Source: Peribacillus sp. Bi96
GTDB taxonomy: Bacteria; Bacillota; Bacilli; Bacillales; DSM-1321
DNA: 64,000 nt
NCBI RefSeq assembly: GCF_918698115.1
Contig: NZ_CAKKLV010000026.1
Location: 1-64,000 of the forward strand
Reading direction: 5' to 3'
Shown here: positions 18,727 to 32,187 of the stretch, piece after piece
Position numbering within the stretch: the first letter of the stretch is position 1
Layout of the letters: each line of letters opens with the position of its first letter
The notes under the pieces: generated by a model
Told to the model about the DNA's origin: nothing
Database searches by the model: none
Seen by the model: only the letters and a program-made list of their open reading frames with translations
Position numbers and translations under genes: made by a program

Positions 18727-19277
18727 TCCCTTCTCTATGCGTGAACCTATTAAAGGTACACATCTTTCCGTCAACATTACTACAGTCCAATTATCCTCAT
18801 AAGTCTTACAATTCTGCATCAAGTATTCACCATTTTGTAGAACCAGGCTTTAACTGAGGACCTTTATCAGTTGGACCGAAATGAGGATTTATGGGTCCTC
18901 ATGTAAGTCTTGACCGATTCCGTGACCGACATACTCTCGAAATAGAGAAGCAATTAGTCTCGACATAGGTTTGAATAGCATGGGAGATGTTTGAAAGGCG
19001 CACGCCTGACATAGCTTCTTTCAACCCTCTATATCACGACTCTTTAGGAATCCCTATAGAGTCACTGCATTTCTTCATCAATTTTGCCGACCGGATATGT
19101 CCATGAAGATCACTTATAAAGTAATCGCCCAATTCAGGGAATACCAAGTACAAGAACCTGATTAATAAATGTGCGAATGCTCTCGCGAAATCCATTATAC
19201 CCTTTGTATTAAAGGAATGCACCAAGTTTAACTGGTAAGGTGTAAAAATGGTATGAATTTCATAAATCAATACAGAT
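18727..19277 (-). pseudogene. map: Decayed methionine aminopeptidase gene (map)
   Basis: Between adk and infA the minus strand still encodes pieces of Map, but in shifting frames with stop codons. Readable blocks in order are IIC at the lost start, YNGFRE (~19190), WTYPVGKIDEEMQ (~19100-19060), RLSNISHAIQTYVE (~18990), REYVGHGIGQDLHEDP (~18930-18890), then PHFGPTDKGPQLKPG one frame over (~18880-18840), and DGKM near the end. They match intact Map in order. Length is ~550 nt against ~750 for a full gene, so internal deletions have occurred, including the metal-binding Asp region. The start codon is gone. Map is essential, so another copy must exist elsewhere; this is inference. Confidence 0.9.
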
Positions 19278-19279
19278 GA

Positions 19280-19945
<666 letters not shown>

Positions 19946-19991
19946 TCAAACTCTATAATGGGTAAAGGGAACAAGCCGTTCCCAAAACTCA

Positions 19992-21287
19992 TTACTTTAT
20001 AAAGCCTTTATAGTGTCTCTTCACAAGTTGTGATTCCAGCTGTTTCATCGTATCTAGGGCAACCCCTACTATGATTAGCAAACTAGTGCCGCCAATCTGT
20101 GCAGATTGAGGCAGGTCAGCAAGCTTAATGAAAAATACCGGTAAAACGGCAATGATGGCTAAGAATATAGAGCCTACAAACGTTAAGCGGTATAAAACAC
20201 GTGTTAAATATTCTTGTGTACTCTTACCTGGACGAATCCCGGGCACATAGCCACCTTGCTTTTTCAAATTCTCAGCCATTTGTTCAGGATTAACCTGAAT
20301 GAATGCATAAAAATACGCAAAAGCAATAATAAGAGCAACATATATGATCATACCAATTGGCTTGGTATAATCAAGATTTGTTGAGATCCAACTAGTCACG
20401 CTGTTCTTTCCAAAGAAAGATGCGATTGTAGTGGGAGTGATGATAAATGCCATTGCAAAGATTACCGGAATAACCCCCGCAGCATTTACTTTCAATGGTA
20501 AATGTGTGGACTGGCCACCCATTTGTGTACGACCTACCGCAGCACGTTTGGCATACTGAATAGGAATTTTACGCAATGCCTGCTGAATGAAGATAACAGC
20601 AACCACGATTGCTAATACTGCTAATACAATGAGGATAATCGTTATGATTCGTAAGAATAATTGATCTCCTGCATTTTCAAATTGTTGGGCGTAAATCTGG
20701 TTTGCCGTATTTGGCAAACTAGCTACGATACCAGCAAAGATGATGATGGAAATCCCATTACCCACACCCTTAGCAGTGATCAGCTCCCCTAACCACAAAA
20801 GAAAAGCTGTTCCTGCCGTTAAGACAGTCGCAATAAGCAAGTATGTTGCAATTCCAGGATTTTCAATCAACTGGCCACCTGACATATTATTGAACCCATA
20901 GGACATACCCAAAGCTTGGATGAATCCTAGGATAATAGTGAAGTAACGAGTGAATTGAGCTAATTTACGGCGCCCTGCTTCTCCTTGTTTAGACCATTCA
21001 GTGAACTTAGGAACAACATCCATCTGTAATAGTTGAACGATGATAGATGCCGTAATGTATGGCATGATACCCATCGCTAAAATAGAAAAGTTTTGCAGTG
21101 CCCCGCCGCCAAAGGTATTTAAAAGACCTATGACGCTCAGCTGGTCCTGTTCAGCGAGAAAATCGGCATTCACATGCGGTACAGGTATAAATGTACCGAT
21201 GCGATAGACGATTAACATTAGGAGGGTAAAAATAATCTTATTCCTTATTTCACCCACGCGCATAAAATTGGAGATCGTGCGAAACAT
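19992..21287 (-). CDS. secY: Preprotein translocase subunit SecY
   Basis: This 431-residue membrane protein has ten hydrophobic segments and forms the protein-conducting channel with SecE and SecG. Motifs include ITASIIVQLLQMD, the cytoplasmic loop RKIPIQYAKRAA and GIRPGKSTQEYL. Its start overlaps the rplO stop by one base, so translation is probably coupled to L15 synthesis. Confidence 0.98.
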   Translation of the reverse strand: MFRTISNFMRVGEIRNKIIFTLLMLIVYRIGTFIPVPHVNADFLAEQDQLSVIGLLNTFGGGALQNFSILAMGIMPYITASIIVQLLQMDVVPKFTEWSKQGEAGRRKLAQFTRYFTIILGFIQALGMSYGFNNMSGGQLIENPGIATYLLIATVLTAGTAFLLWLGELITAKGVGNGISIIIFAGIVASLPNTANQIYAQQFENAGDQLFLRIITIILIVLAVLAIVVAVIFIQQALRKIPIQYAKRAAVGRTQMGGQSTHLPLKVNAAGVIPVIFAMAFIITPTTIASFFGKNSVTSWISTNLDYTKPIGMIIYVALIIAFAYFYAFIQVNPEQMAENLKKQGGYVPGIRPGKSTQEYLTRVLYRLTFVGSIFLAIIAVLPVFFIKLADLPQSAQIGGTSLLIIVGVALDTMKQLESQLVKRHYKGFIK

Positions 21288-21727
21288 TAGATCACCTCTG
21301 TGTTACCGCCAGCAGCTTCGATAGCTTCTTTAGCAGTAGACGAGAATTTGTGAGCTTTAACAGTAAGCTTTTTCTCAATGCTTCCTTTGGCAAGAATTTT
21401 AATTCCTGCTTTTTCTTTACTTACAACCCCAGTCTCAAGTAAAAGAGCTGGTGTTACTTCAGTACCGTCTTCGAAAAGATTTAACGTATCAAGATTCACG
21501 ATAGCATAGTCTTTACGGTTAATGTTGGTAAATCCACGTTTAGGCAAACGTCTGAATAGAGGAGTTTGACCCCCTTCAAATCCAAGACGCACACCGCCGC
21601 CGGAGCGAGCGTTTTGTCCTTTATGTCCTTTACCTGCTGTTTTACCGTTACCAGATCCAATACCGCGACCTTTACGTTTACGTTCTTTACGAGAACCTTC
21701 TGCAGCTTTTAACTCATGAAGTTTCAT
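21287..21727 (-). CDS. rplO: 50S ribosomal protein L15 (uL15)
   Basis: This 146-residue large-subunit protein has a long basic N-terminal extension ([20 protein letters not shown]) rich in Gly/Arg/Lys that threads into 23S rRNA, followed by a globular domain. Length and sequence match Bacillus L15. It lies 32 nt after rpmD in the spc operon. Confidence 0.98.
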   Translation of the reverse strand: MKLHELKAAEGSRKERKRKGRGIGSGNGKTAGKGHKGQNARSGGGVRLGFEGGQTPLFRRLPKRGFTNINRKDYAIVNLDTLNLFEDGTEVTPALLLETGVVSKEKAGIKILAKGSIEKKLTVKAHKFSSTAKEAIEAAGGNTEVI

Positions 21728-21759
21728 GTTGGCACCTCCTTGTTAAGTTAAAAATTATT

Positions 21760-21942
21760 TTATTGTTCTTTTACAGTAACAAGATGAGCAACTTTGGTAA
21801 TCATACCGCGAATTGCAGGGTTATCTTCTTGAATAACCGTTTGATGCATTTTGCGTAAACCCAAAGTGTTAACTGTAACACGTTGATCTTCAGGACGACC
21901 AATCAAGCTGCGAGTGAGGGTGATTTCTAATTTATTAGCCAT
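21760..21942 (-). CDS. rpmD: 50S ribosomal protein L30 (uL30)
   Basis: This 60-residue large-subunit protein shows [20 protein letters not shown] and the conserved [10 protein letters not shown]. The bacterial short form is complete. It follows rpsE after 16 nt with a GGAGG site. Confidence 0.98.
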   Translation of the reverse strand: MANKLEITLTRSLIGRPEDQRVTVNTLGLRKMHQTVIQEDNPAIRGMITKVAHLVTVKEQ

Positions 21943-21958
21943 AATTCGATTTCCCTCC

Positions 21959-22459
21959 TTATCCTAACAGTTCTTGTACTGATTTTCCACGTAACTTAGC
22001 TACGTCTTCAGCACGTTTCAATTGCTTCAATCCTTCGATTGTTGCGCGAACCATATTAATAGGTGTATTAGTACCAAGTGATTTAGACAAGATATCACTT
22101 ACTCCACCTAATTCTAGTACCGCACGAACAGGACCACCAGCAATTACTCCTGTACCTTCAGAAGCTGGTTTCAATAGAATGTGACCTGCGCCATAGCGAC
22201 CGTTCACAAGGTGAGGAATTGTAGTTCCAACCATTGGTACAGTAATTAGATTTTTCTTAGCATCCTCAATAGCTTTACGGATCGCATCCGGAACTTCTTG
22301 AGCTTTACCAGTACCAAATCCAACATGACCATTTTTATCACCAACAACAACTAGTGCAGTGAAACGGAAACGACGTCCGCCTTTTACAACTTTAGCTACA
22401 CGATTTACTGTAACTACGCGTTCTTCAAGTTCTAATTTATTAGGATCAATGCTACGCAT
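21959..22459 (-). CDS. rpsE: 30S ribosomal protein S5 (uS5)
   Basis: This 166-residue small-subunit protein helps keep mRNA entry and decoding accurate. It has a double-stranded-RNA-binding N-terminal half with [18 protein letters not shown] and [18 protein letters not shown]. The C-terminal half shows [18 protein letters not shown]. Residues of the spectinomycin loop (KGGRR) are wild type. Length equals B. subtilis S5. Confidence 0.98.
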   Translation of the reverse strand: MRSIDPNKLELEERVVTVNRVAKVVKGGRRFRFTALVVVGDKNGHVGFGTGKAQEVPDAIRKAIEDAKKNLITVPMVGTTIPHLVNGRYGAGHILLKPASEGTGVIAGGPVRAVLELGGVSDILSKSLGTNTPINMVRATIEGLKQLKRAEDVAKLRGKSVQELLG

Positions 22460-22481
22460 CTGTTATGTCCCTCCTTATCCG

Positions 22482-22844
22482 TTAAAATTCTAAGCCGTTT
22501 TCACGAGCAGCGTCAGCCAATGCTTTAACACGACCATGGAAGAGGTAACCACCGCGGTCAAATACCACAGCTTTGAAACCTTTTTCAACAGCACGCTTCG
22601 CAATAAGTTCGCCAACTTTTTGAGCTGCTTCAGCATTGCTACTAGCTTCGATACCGATCTCTTTATCAAGAGTTGAAGCACTTGCTAATGTTACGCCTTT
22701 TGCATCGTCAATTAATTGTGCGTAAATGTGTTTGTTTGAACGAAACACATTTAAACGAGGACGAGCTTCTGTTCCAGAAAGCTTAGCACGTACACGTGCA
22801 TGTCTTTTCTGACGAGTAGCATTTTTATCAAGCTTCGTAATCAT
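22482..22844 (-). CDS. rplR: 50S ribosomal protein L18 (uL18)
   Basis: This 120-residue protein binds 5S rRNA together with L5. The N-terminus is basic ([12 protein letters not shown]), followed by [16 protein letters not shown] and the C-terminal [20 protein letters not shown]. It is a normal spc-operon member, 22 nt upstream of rpsE. Confidence 0.98.
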   Translation of the reverse strand: MITKLDKNATRQKRHARVRAKLSGTEARPRLNVFRSNKHIYAQLIDDAKGVTLASASTLDKEIGIEASSNAEAAQKVGELIAKRAVEKGFKAVVFDRGGYLFHGRVKALADAARENGLEF

Positions 22845-22876
22845 TTACGTCACTCCTTTCGTTTACTTATGCGGCA

Positions 22877-23413
22877 TTACTTACCAGTTTTACCTTCTTT
22901 ACGACGAACGAATTCGCCAACGTAACGAATACCTTTACCTTTATACGGCTCAGGTGGGCGAACATCACGGATATTAGCTGCTAGAGCTCCTACACGTTCT
23001 TTGTTTGCACCTTTGATAATTACTTTTGTATTAGAAGGAACTTCGACTTCAACACCAGTTTCTGGCTCTATTTCTACAGGGTGAGAATATCCTACGTTAA
23101 GGATAAGCTTAGTACCTTGCTTTTGTGCACGGTACCCAACCCCAATAAGTTCAAGTGATTTTTCAAATCCTTTTGATACACCTTCAACCATGTTAGAGAT
23201 AAGTGCGCGAGTAGTACCGTGTAAAGAACGGTGAGTCTTCTCATCAGACGGACGTGTAACAGTTAACACGTTCTCTTCAACAACGATTGTAAGATCAGGA
23301 CTGAATGATCTAGTTAATTCACCTTTAGGTCCTTTAACAGTTACTTCACTTCCGTTAATAGTAACTGTTACGCCTGCAGGGATTTCAATAGGTTTTTTAC
23401 CTATACGAGACAT
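22877..23413 (-). CDS. rplF: 50S ribosomal protein L6 (uL6)
   Basis: This 178-residue protein near the factor-binding site consists of two repeated alpha/beta domains. It begins [14 protein letters not shown] and has the C-terminal signature [14 protein letters not shown]. The ATG at 23413 is used because GGAGG precedes it and it matches the family; an upstream in-frame start five codons earlier overlaps that site. Confidence 0.98.
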   Translation of the reverse strand: MSRIGKKPIEIPAGVTVTINGSEVTVKGPKGELTRSFSPDLTIVVEENVLTVTRPSDEKTHRSLHGTTRALISNMVEGVSKGFEKSLELIGVGYRAQKQGTKLILNVGYSHPVEIEPETGVEVEVPSNTKVIIKGANKERVGALAANIRDVRPPEPYKGKGIRYVGEFVRRKEGKTGK

Positions 23414-23443
23414 ATTGTGCACCTCCATTCTTGTGAAAATGTA

Positions 23444-23842
23444 TTACCAAACGTATGCTAAAACTTCTCCGCCAGCTTGTTTAGAGCGAGCTTCCTTGTC
23501 TGTTAAAACTCCGTGAGAAGTAGAAACAATTGCAATACCTAAACCGTTTAGAACGCGTGGTACTTCACCAGTTTTTGCATATACACGCAAACCAGGTTTG
23601 CTGATACGTTTTAGACCAGTAATAACACGTTCGTTGTTTGCACCGTATTTTAAGAAGATACGGATGATACCTTGTTTGTTGTCTTCGATTAATTCAAAGT
23701 CACGTACGAAGCCTTCACGCTTTAAGATCTCAGCAATTTCTTTCTTGATCTTAGAAGCAGGAACTTCTAGTTTTTCGTGACGAACCATATTCGCATTACG
23801 GATGCGAGTAAGCATATCTGCAATAGGATCTGTCATGACCAT
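23444..23842 (-). CDS. rpsH: 30S ribosomal protein S8 (uS8)
   Basis: This 132-residue protein binds the central domain of 16S rRNA and, in many bacteria, represses the spc operon by binding its mRNA. The start [17 protein letters not shown] and the C-terminal [20 protein letters not shown] are typical. Length matches B. subtilis S8. Confidence 0.98.
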   Translation of the reverse strand: MVMTDPIADMLTRIRNANMVRHEKLEVPASKIKKEIAEILKREGFVRDFELIEDNKQGIIRIFLKYGANNERVITGLKRISKPGLRVYAKTGEVPRVLNGLGIAIVSTSHGVLTDKEARSKQAGGEVLAYVW

Positions 23843-23872
23843 TATATTTTACCTCCTTCCCAAACTCGGGTT

Positions 23873-24076
<204 letters not shown>

Positions 24077-24083
24077 TTAGAGA

Positions 24084-24623
24084 TTACTTTTGGAACGGCA
24101 TTCCAACTTGAGTAAGTAGTTCACGAGCTTCTTCGTCAGTGTTGGCAGTCGTTACGATAACGATATCCATACCACGAACTTTGCTCACTTTATCGTAATC
24201 AATCTCAGGGAAGATAAGTTGCTCTTTAACACCTAATGTATAGTTCCCACGTCCGTCAAAGGATTTCTTTGAAACGCCGCGGAAATCACGTACACGTGGT
24301 AAAGATACAGATACTAGCTTATCAAGGAATTGATACATACGTTCTCCACGTAATGTAACTTTCGCTCCGATAGGCATACCTTCACGCAAACGGAAGCCTG
24401 CGATTGATTTTTTAGCTTTTGTTATAACTGGTTTTTGACCAGTGATCAATGTAAGTTCTTCAACAGCTGTATCTAAAGCTTTCGAGTTAGATACTGCGTC
24501 ACCCACACCCATGTTAATAACGATTTTCTCAATGTTTGGTACTTGCATTACTGATTGATAGTTGAATTTACCCATCAATGATGGTGTAATTTCACTTCTG
24601 AATTTTTCTTTAAGGCGGCTCAT
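24084..24623 (-). CDS. rplE: 50S ribosomal protein L5 (uL5)
   Basis: This 179-residue protein binds 5S rRNA and bridges to the small-subunit head and P-site tRNA. Signatures include [37 protein letters not shown] and [10 protein letters not shown]. It follows rplX after 29 nt. Confidence 0.98.
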   Translation of the reverse strand: MSRLKEKFRSEITPSLMGKFNYQSVMQVPNIEKIVINMGVGDAVSNSKALDTAVEELTLITGQKPVITKAKKSIAGFRLREGMPIGAKVTLRGERMYQFLDKLVSVSLPRVRDFRGVSKKSFDGRGNYTLGVKEQLIFPEIDYDKVSKVRGMDIVIVTTANTDEEARELLTQVGMPFQK

Positions 24624-24652
24624 TGCTTAGTGTACCTCCCTTCATTTATGAC

Positions 24653-24964
24653 TTATTTATCTAAAGTTTCACCTGATATTTTAGCTACGCGTACTTTTTT
24701 ACCATTTTCAATCTTATATCCAACACGAGTCGGTTTACCTGATTTAGGATCAAGTGGCATTACATTGGATACGTGAATAGCAGCTTCTCTGCTGATAATT
24801 CCACCTTGTGGATTAAGTTGAGATGGCTTGGAATGCTTTTTCACGATGTTAATTCCTTCAACAAGCACACGATTTTGTTTCGGATATGCAGAAAGAATGA
24901 TTCCTTGTTTGCCTTTGTCCTTACCAGAGATGACTACGACTTTGTCACCTTTTTTAACATGCAT
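24653..24964 (-). CDS. rplX: 50S ribosomal protein L24 (uL24)
   Basis: This 103-residue KOW-domain protein initiates large-subunit assembly. It begins [20 protein letters not shown] and contains [20 protein letters not shown]. The start at 24964 has GGAGG upstream and matches the family; an 11-codon open extension upstream is not used. Confidence 0.98.
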   Translation of the reverse strand: MHVKKGDKVVVISGKDKGKQGIILSAYPKQNRVLVEGINIVKKHSKPSQLNPQGGIISREAAIHVSNVMPLDPKSGKPTRVGYKIENGKKVRVAKISGETLDK

Positions 24965-25007
24965 TAGCTTGGCACCTCCTTGAAAGGCTTTATACAAATT
25001 TTACATA

Positions 25008-25397
<390 letters not shown>

Positions 25398-25416
25398 TTA
25401 GCTAATCCGAACTATA

Positions 25417-25680
25417 TTAAATGATTACTGCTTTTTCTACAACTTCTATAAGACGGAAGCGCTTTGTAGCTGAAAGTGGACGAGTTTCCATGATACGTAC
25501 TACGTCGCCTGCTTTAGCTTCGTTTAGCTCGTCATGAGCTTTTAACTTTTTAGAGTATTTCACGCGTTTACCGTATAAAGAATGCGTTTTATAGGTTTCT
25601 ACAACAACTGTTACGGTTTTATCCATTTTGTCGGATACTACGCGGCCAGTGTAGATTTTGCGTTGGTTGCGTTCGCTCAT
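25417..25680 (-). CDS. rpsQ: 30S ribosomal protein S17 (uS17)
   Basis: This 87-residue OB-fold protein binds the 5' domain of 16S rRNA. Signatures are [16 protein letters not shown] and [19 protein letters not shown]. The ATG at 25680 has a GGAGG site and gives the family length. It closes the S10 operon proper. Confidence 0.98.
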   Translation of the reverse strand: MSERNQRKIYTGRVVSDKMDKTVTVVVETYKTHSLYGKRVKYSKKLKAHDELNEAKAGDVVRIMETRPLSATKRFRLIEVVEKAVII

Positions 25681-25698
25681 TCTGCAAACCTCCATTCA

Positions 25699-26984
<1,286 letters not shown>

Positions 26985-26987
26985 AGA

Positions 26988-27329
26988 TTACCCCTCCTTC
27001 TTTTCTGATACAACGATTGTAATATGACTAGTACGTTTGTTAATTGCACTCGCACGACCTTGAGCGCGTGGACGGAAACGTTTTAATGTTGGTCCTTCGT
27101 TAACGTATGCCTCTGAAACGACTAGGTTATTAATATCCATTTCGTAGTTATGTTCTGCATTTGCGATAGCAGATTTCAGAATTTTTTCTACGACTGGAGA
27201 AGCAGATTTTGGTGTTAAGCGAAGAATCGCTACTGCTTCACCTACTTGTTTTCCTCGAATTAAATCTGCGACTAAACGCACTTTACGAGGAGCAATACGA
27301 ACTGTTCTAGCGACAGCTTTTGCTTGCAT
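26988..27329 (-). CDS. rplV: 50S ribosomal protein L22 (uL22)
   Basis: This 113-residue protein sends a beta-hairpin into the exit tunnel, near the macrolide site. It shows [20 protein letters not shown] and the hairpin tip region [16 protein letters not shown], which looks wild type. The ATG at 27329 has a GAGGGCATCTC spacing from GGAGG; a start six codons earlier overlaps rpsS less plausibly. Confidence 0.97.
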   Translation of the reverse strand: MQAKAVARTVRIAPRKVRLVADLIRGKQVGEAVAILRLTPKSASPVVEKILKSAIANAEHNYEMDINNLVVSEAYVNEGPTLKRFRPRAQGRASAINKRTSHITIVVSEKKEG

Positions 27330-27346
27330 GAGATGCCCTCCTCTCA

Positions 27347-27658
<312 letters not shown>

Positions 27659-27685
27659 CTATATATGAACCGTAGGTCAATCCCG

Positions 27686-28534
<849 letters not shown>

Positions 28535-28542
28535 CTAATGAA

Positions 28543-28827
28543 TTAAGCCTCGAATAGCTCGATTTCTTTGCTGTCAGCAGTTAATTTAACAATAGCTTTA
28601 CGGCGCTTGTTAGTATAGCCTGCATGTTTGCCCATACGTTTAAATTTACCTTTGTAGTTCATGATGTTTACTTTCTCAACTTTAACGCCGAAAATTTCTT
28701 GAACAGCATCTTTAACTTGAGTTTTGTTAGCTCTAACATCAACTTCAAAAGTATATTTTTTTTCAGCCATTATGTCTGAAGAGCGTTCAGTGATTACGGG
28801 GCGCTTAATGATATCGCGTGCATCCAT
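28543..28827 (-). CDS. rplW: 50S ribosomal protein L23 (uL23)
   Basis: This 94-residue tunnel-exit protein is the docking site for trigger factor and SRP. It begins [16 protein letters not shown] and contains [18 protein letters not shown] and the trigger-factor-contact region FGVKVEKVN. Its start overlaps the rplD stop by one base. Confidence 0.98.
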   Translation of the reverse strand: MDARDIIKRPVITERSSDIMAEKKYTFEVDVRANKTQVKDAVQEIFGVKVEKVNIMNYKGKFKRMGKHAGYTNKRRKAIVKLTADSKEIELFEA

Positions 28828-29450
28828 TATGCAAGCACCTCCTCTACTTTTTCGACAGCTGATTTAGTCAAGATCAATTTGTTGTGTGAAACAACATCAA
28901 GAACGTTAAGACCAACAGCTTCAACTACAGTAACACCAGGGATGTTACGTGCAGAAAGAGCAACTTTCTCATCTAAACCGTCAGTAACAACTAACGTTTT
29001 AGTATCGACAGAAAGATTTTTAAGTACTGCTACAAATTCTTTTGTTTTTGGAGCTTCGAAAGACAAGCTTTCAAGTACCATAATGTTCTCTTCCAATGCC
29101 TTTGCAGACAATGCAGATTTAATAGCTAAACGACGCACCTTTTTAGGTAGCTTGTAAGCGTAAGATCTTGGAGTTGGTCCAAAAACAACGCCACCGCCAC
29201 GCCATTGTGGAGAACGGATAGAACCTTGACGCGCACGTCCAGTTCCTTTTTGTTTCCAAGGTTTACGTCCACCGCCTGCTACTTCAGAACGGTTTTTAAC
29301 TTTATGAGTTCCTTGACGTAAGGAAGCTCTTTGCATAATGATCGCTTCAAATAATACATGATTATTAGGTTCGATACCAAAGATGGATTCATTTAGTTCG
29401 ATGTCGCCAACTTGTGAACCTGTTTGGTTGAACAATGTAACTTTTGGCAT
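28827..29450 (-). CDS. rplD: 50S ribosomal protein L4 (uL4)
   Basis: This 207-residue protein has an extended loop (about 40-100, with [17 protein letters not shown] and [17 protein letters not shown]) lining the exit tunnel. In E. coli it autoregulates the S10 operon; Bacillus uses a different, less understood leader. The sequence looks wild type for macrolide contacts. Confidence 0.98.
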   Translation of the reverse strand: MPKVTLFNQTGSQVGDIELNESIFGIEPNNHVLFEAIIMQRASLRQGTHKVKNRSEVAGGGRKPWKQKGTGRARQGSIRSPQWRGGGVVFGPTPRSYAYKLPKKVRRLAIKSALSAKALEENIMVLESLSFEAPKTKEFVAVLKNLSVDTKTLVVTDGLDEKVALSARNIPGVTVVEAVGLNVLDVVSHNKLILTKSAVEKVEEVLA

Positions 29451-29475
29451 TCTATTGCTCCTCCTTTCTCAGAAA

Positions 29476-30105
29476 TTACTTTGCTTTAACAGCAGATTTA
29501 ACTTTGATCAATGCTTTTCTAGCACCAGGTACATTACCTTTGATCAATAGTAGGTTGCGTTCAACATCAACTTTAACGATAGCTAAGTTTTGAACAGTGA
29601 TTTGCTCTCCACCCATGCGTCCTGGTAATAGTTTACCTTTGAATACGCGGTTTGGAGCTACAGGACCCATTGAACCTGGGCGACGGTGGTAACGAGAACC
29701 ATGAGACATCGGTCCGCGGGATTGTCCATGACGCTTGATAGAGCCTTGGAATCCTTTACCTTTTGAAATTCCTGATACATCTACTAAATCGCCTTCAGCG
29801 AAAATACTAACATTGACTTCTTGACCGATCTCATATTCAGTAAGATCCGTTCCGCGGAATTCGCGAATGAAGCGCTTAGGAGTAGTATTTGCTTTTTCAA
29901 CATGGCCCTTTTCAGGTTTGTTAGAAAGCTTTTCACGTTTGTTTTCAAAACCAACTTGAACTGCTTCATAGCCATCAGTTTCAACAGTTTTCTTTTGAAG
30001 TACCACGTTGTTAGCAGCTTCGATAACTGTTACCGGGATAAGTTCACCGTTTTCAGCAAAAACTTGAGTCATACCGATTTTTCTTCCTAAGATTCCTTTG
30101 GTCAT
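29476..30105 (-). CDS. rplC: 50S ribosomal protein L3 (uL3)
   Basis: This 209-residue early assembly protein reaches the peptidyl-transferase centre. It begins [16 protein letters not shown] and contains [20 protein letters not shown] and [18 protein letters not shown]. It follows rpsJ after 40 nt. Confidence 0.98.
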   Translation of the reverse strand: MTKGILGRKIGMTQVFAENGELIPVTVIEAANNVVLQKKTVETDGYEAVQVGFENKREKLSNKPEKGHVEKANTTPKRFIREFRGTDLTEYEIGQEVNVSIFAEGDLVDVSGISKGKGFQGSIKRHGQSRGPMSHGSRYHRRPGSMGPVAPNRVFKGKLLPGRMGGEQITVQNLAIVKVDVERNLLLIKGNVPGARKALIKVKSAVKAK

Positions 30106-30145
30106 AAGTCACACCTCCTAGAGTAATTGTTCATATTTATATGAA

Positions 30146-30478
<333 letters not shown>

Positions 30479-30507
30479 TTAGAATAGACCTTCTCAATGG
30501 AAATTTC

Positions 30508-30546
30508 CCACACACTCGCCATGGCAAAGCGGCCGGGTGTGTCAGC
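30508..30546 (-). promoter_or_regulatory. Leader hairpin of the S10 operon
   Basis: Within the rpsJ leader, ACACAC and GTGTGT arms enclose a GC-rich interior with GGCC and GCC/GGC pairings. No T-run follows, so it is probably not a terminator. It might be an mRNA-stability or autoregulation site; the role is inference. Confidence 0.45.
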
Positions 30547-30585
30547 AACCTTCCACATCATCGCAGTCAAAGACCAACATTGTCT

Positions 30586-30614
30586 ATTATACATAAAACA
30601 CAAGTAGAATGCAA
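30586..30614 (-). promoter_or_regulatory. S10 operon promoter, proximal
   Basis: On the minus strand a -35 TTGCAT (30609-30614) and a perfect -10 TATAAT (30586-30591) are separated by 17 nt. Transcripts would carry a leader of about 125 nt before rpsJ. Confidence 0.7.
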
Positions 30615-30652
30615 GTTAAACTTAAACATTTCTTGTGCAACACACTTTTATT

Positions 30653-30681
30653 ATTATACATACTATCACAAGTATTTACAA
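30653..30681 (-). promoter_or_regulatory. S10 operon promoter, distal
   Basis: On the minus strand a -35 TTGTAA (30676-30681) and a perfect -10 TATAAT (30653-30658) are 17 nt apart, 67 nt upstream of the proximal promoter. Confidence 0.6.
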
Positions 30682-30805
30682 GTACATTCTACATGGTCTT
30701 TCATTTCCATTTTCTTCATTTGAGTAATAATCATCAATCTCTTTGAAATACGATGATTATTCTTAATTTATATTATAGAAGGAAAAGCCAAAAATCCTTT
30801 TAAAA

Positions 30806-30839
30806 TAGAAAAAAAGCAGATGGCGTCCCATCTGCTTTT
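30806..30839 (-). terminator. Terminator downstream of tuf
   Basis: On the minus strand AAAAGCAGATGG pairs with CCATCTGCTTTT around GACG and runs into a T-tract. It ends the str operon, so the S10 operon starts from its own promoters. Confidence 0.9.
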
Positions 30840-30878
30840 CCCGGAAGGCGTCCCTTCCAATATTCATTAAAGAATCAA

Positions 30879-32066
30879 TTACGCTGTGATTGTAGCAACG
30901 ACACCAGCGCCTACAGTACGTCCACCCTCACGGATAGAGAATTTAGTACCTTCTTCGATAGCGATTGGAGCGATAAGTTCTACAGTCATTTCAATGTTGT
31001 CTCCAGGCATAACCATTTCTACGCCTTCAGGAAGGTTACAAATACCAGTTACGTCAGTTGTACGGAAGTAGAACTGAGGACGGTAGTTTGTAAAGAATGG
31101 AGTGTGACGTCCACCTTCTTCTTTAGAAAGAACATAAACTTCAGCTTTGAAACTTGTGTGCGGAGTAATTGTACCTGGCTTAGCAAGTACTTGTCCACGT
31201 TGGATATCTTCACGGGATACACCACGAAGTAGTGCACCGATGTTGTCTCCAGCTTCTGCGTAGTCAAGAAGCTTACGGAACATTTCAACACCTGTTACAG
31301 TTGTTGGTTTAGACTCTTCGTTGAAACCGATGATGTCAACAACGTCACCAACTTTAACTTGTCCACGCTCAACACGACCTGTAGCAACTGTACCACGACC
31401 AGTAATAGAGAATACATCCTCAACTGGCATCATGAATGGTTTGTCAGTGTCACGAGTTGGTTCTGGGATATACTCGTCAACAGCTGTCATTAATTCATGA
31501 ATTTTTTCTTCCCAAGCAGCTTCTCCTTGAAGAGCTTTTAGTGCAGATCCTTTGATAACTGGAATGTCATCGCCAGGGAAATCGTATTCAGATAGAAGAT
31601 CACGGATTTCCATTTCTACTAATTCAAGAAGTTCTTCGTCATCAACCATGTCGCATTTGTTCATGAATACTACTAGGAATGGTACACCTACTTGACGAGA
31701 AAGAAGGATGTGCTCACGAGTTTGTGGCATTGGGCCATCAGCAGCAGATACTACTAAGATTCCGCCGTCCATTTGTGCAGCACCAGTGATCATGTTTTTA
31801 ACATAGTCAGCATGTCCTGGGCAGTCAACGTGTGCATAGTGACGAGTAGCTGTTTCGTACTCAACATGTGCTGTAGAGATTGTGATACCACGTTCTCTTT
31901 CTTCTGGAGCACCATCAATTTGGTCATAAGCGCGAGCTTCTGCTCCACCTGTTTTAGCAAGTACTGTTGTGATTGCAGCAGTTAGAGTTGTTTTACCATG
32001 GTCAACGTGACCAATTGTTCCAACGTTAACGTGCGGTTTTGAACGATCAAATTTAGCTTTTCCCAT
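30879..32066 (-). CDS. tuf: Elongation factor Tu
   Basis: This 395-residue GTPase delivers aminoacyl-tRNA to the ribosome. G1 is GHVDHGKT, G2 lies in RGITIS, G3 is DCPGHADYV, and NKCD and GSALK complete the nucleotide pocket. Domains II and III are complete, ending in GAGVVATI. It follows fusA after 121 nt; the spacer contains a hairpin. A strong AAGGAGG site precedes the ATG, fitting very high expression. Confidence 0.99.
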   Translation of the reverse strand: MGKAKFDRSKPHVNVGTIGHVDHGKTTLTAAITTVLAKTGGAEARAYDQIDGAPEERERGITISTAHVEYETATRHYAHVDCPGHADYVKNMITGAAQMDGGILVVSAADGPMPQTREHILLSRQVGVPFLVVFMNKCDMVDDEELLELVEMEIRDLLSEYDFPGDDIPVIKGSALKALQGEAAWEEKIHELMTAVDEYIPEPTRDTDKPFMMPVEDVFSITGRGTVATGRVERGQVKVGDVVDIIGFNEESKPTTVTGVEMFRKLLDYAEAGDNIGALLRGVSREDIQRGQVLAKPGTITPHTSFKAEVYVLSKEEGGRHTPFFTNYRPQFYFRTTDVTGICNLPEGVEMVMPGDNIEMTVELIAPIAIEEGTKFSIREGGRTVGAGVVATITA

Positions 32067-32111
32067 TAGGAATTCCTCCTTAAAATTATAAATAATAGAT
32101 TAAGTATATAA

Positions 32112-32150
32112 GGGCTGTGAAGGAAGACTAATTCTTACATCACAGCTTAC
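32112..32150 (-). promoter_or_regulatory. Hairpin in the fusA-tuf spacer
   Basis: On the minus strand GCTGTGA pairs with TTCACAGC around an ~18-nt loop. No T-run follows, so it is not an obvious terminator. It may affect processing or stability of the tuf mRNA; this is inference. Confidence 0.4.
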
Positions 32151-32187
32151 ATAAGATAGTTATACTTTAATAAGAGATGAAAATCAA

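Noticed and set aside
18716-18790. 25-codon N-terminal extension of infA
   Set aside because: The extension is the remnant of the map 3' end; the normal IF-1 start has its own ribosome binding site.
19034-19270. 78-codon minus-strand open frame between adk and infA
   Set aside because: It is a chance frame through the decayed map gene; Map sequence is visible in the other frames.
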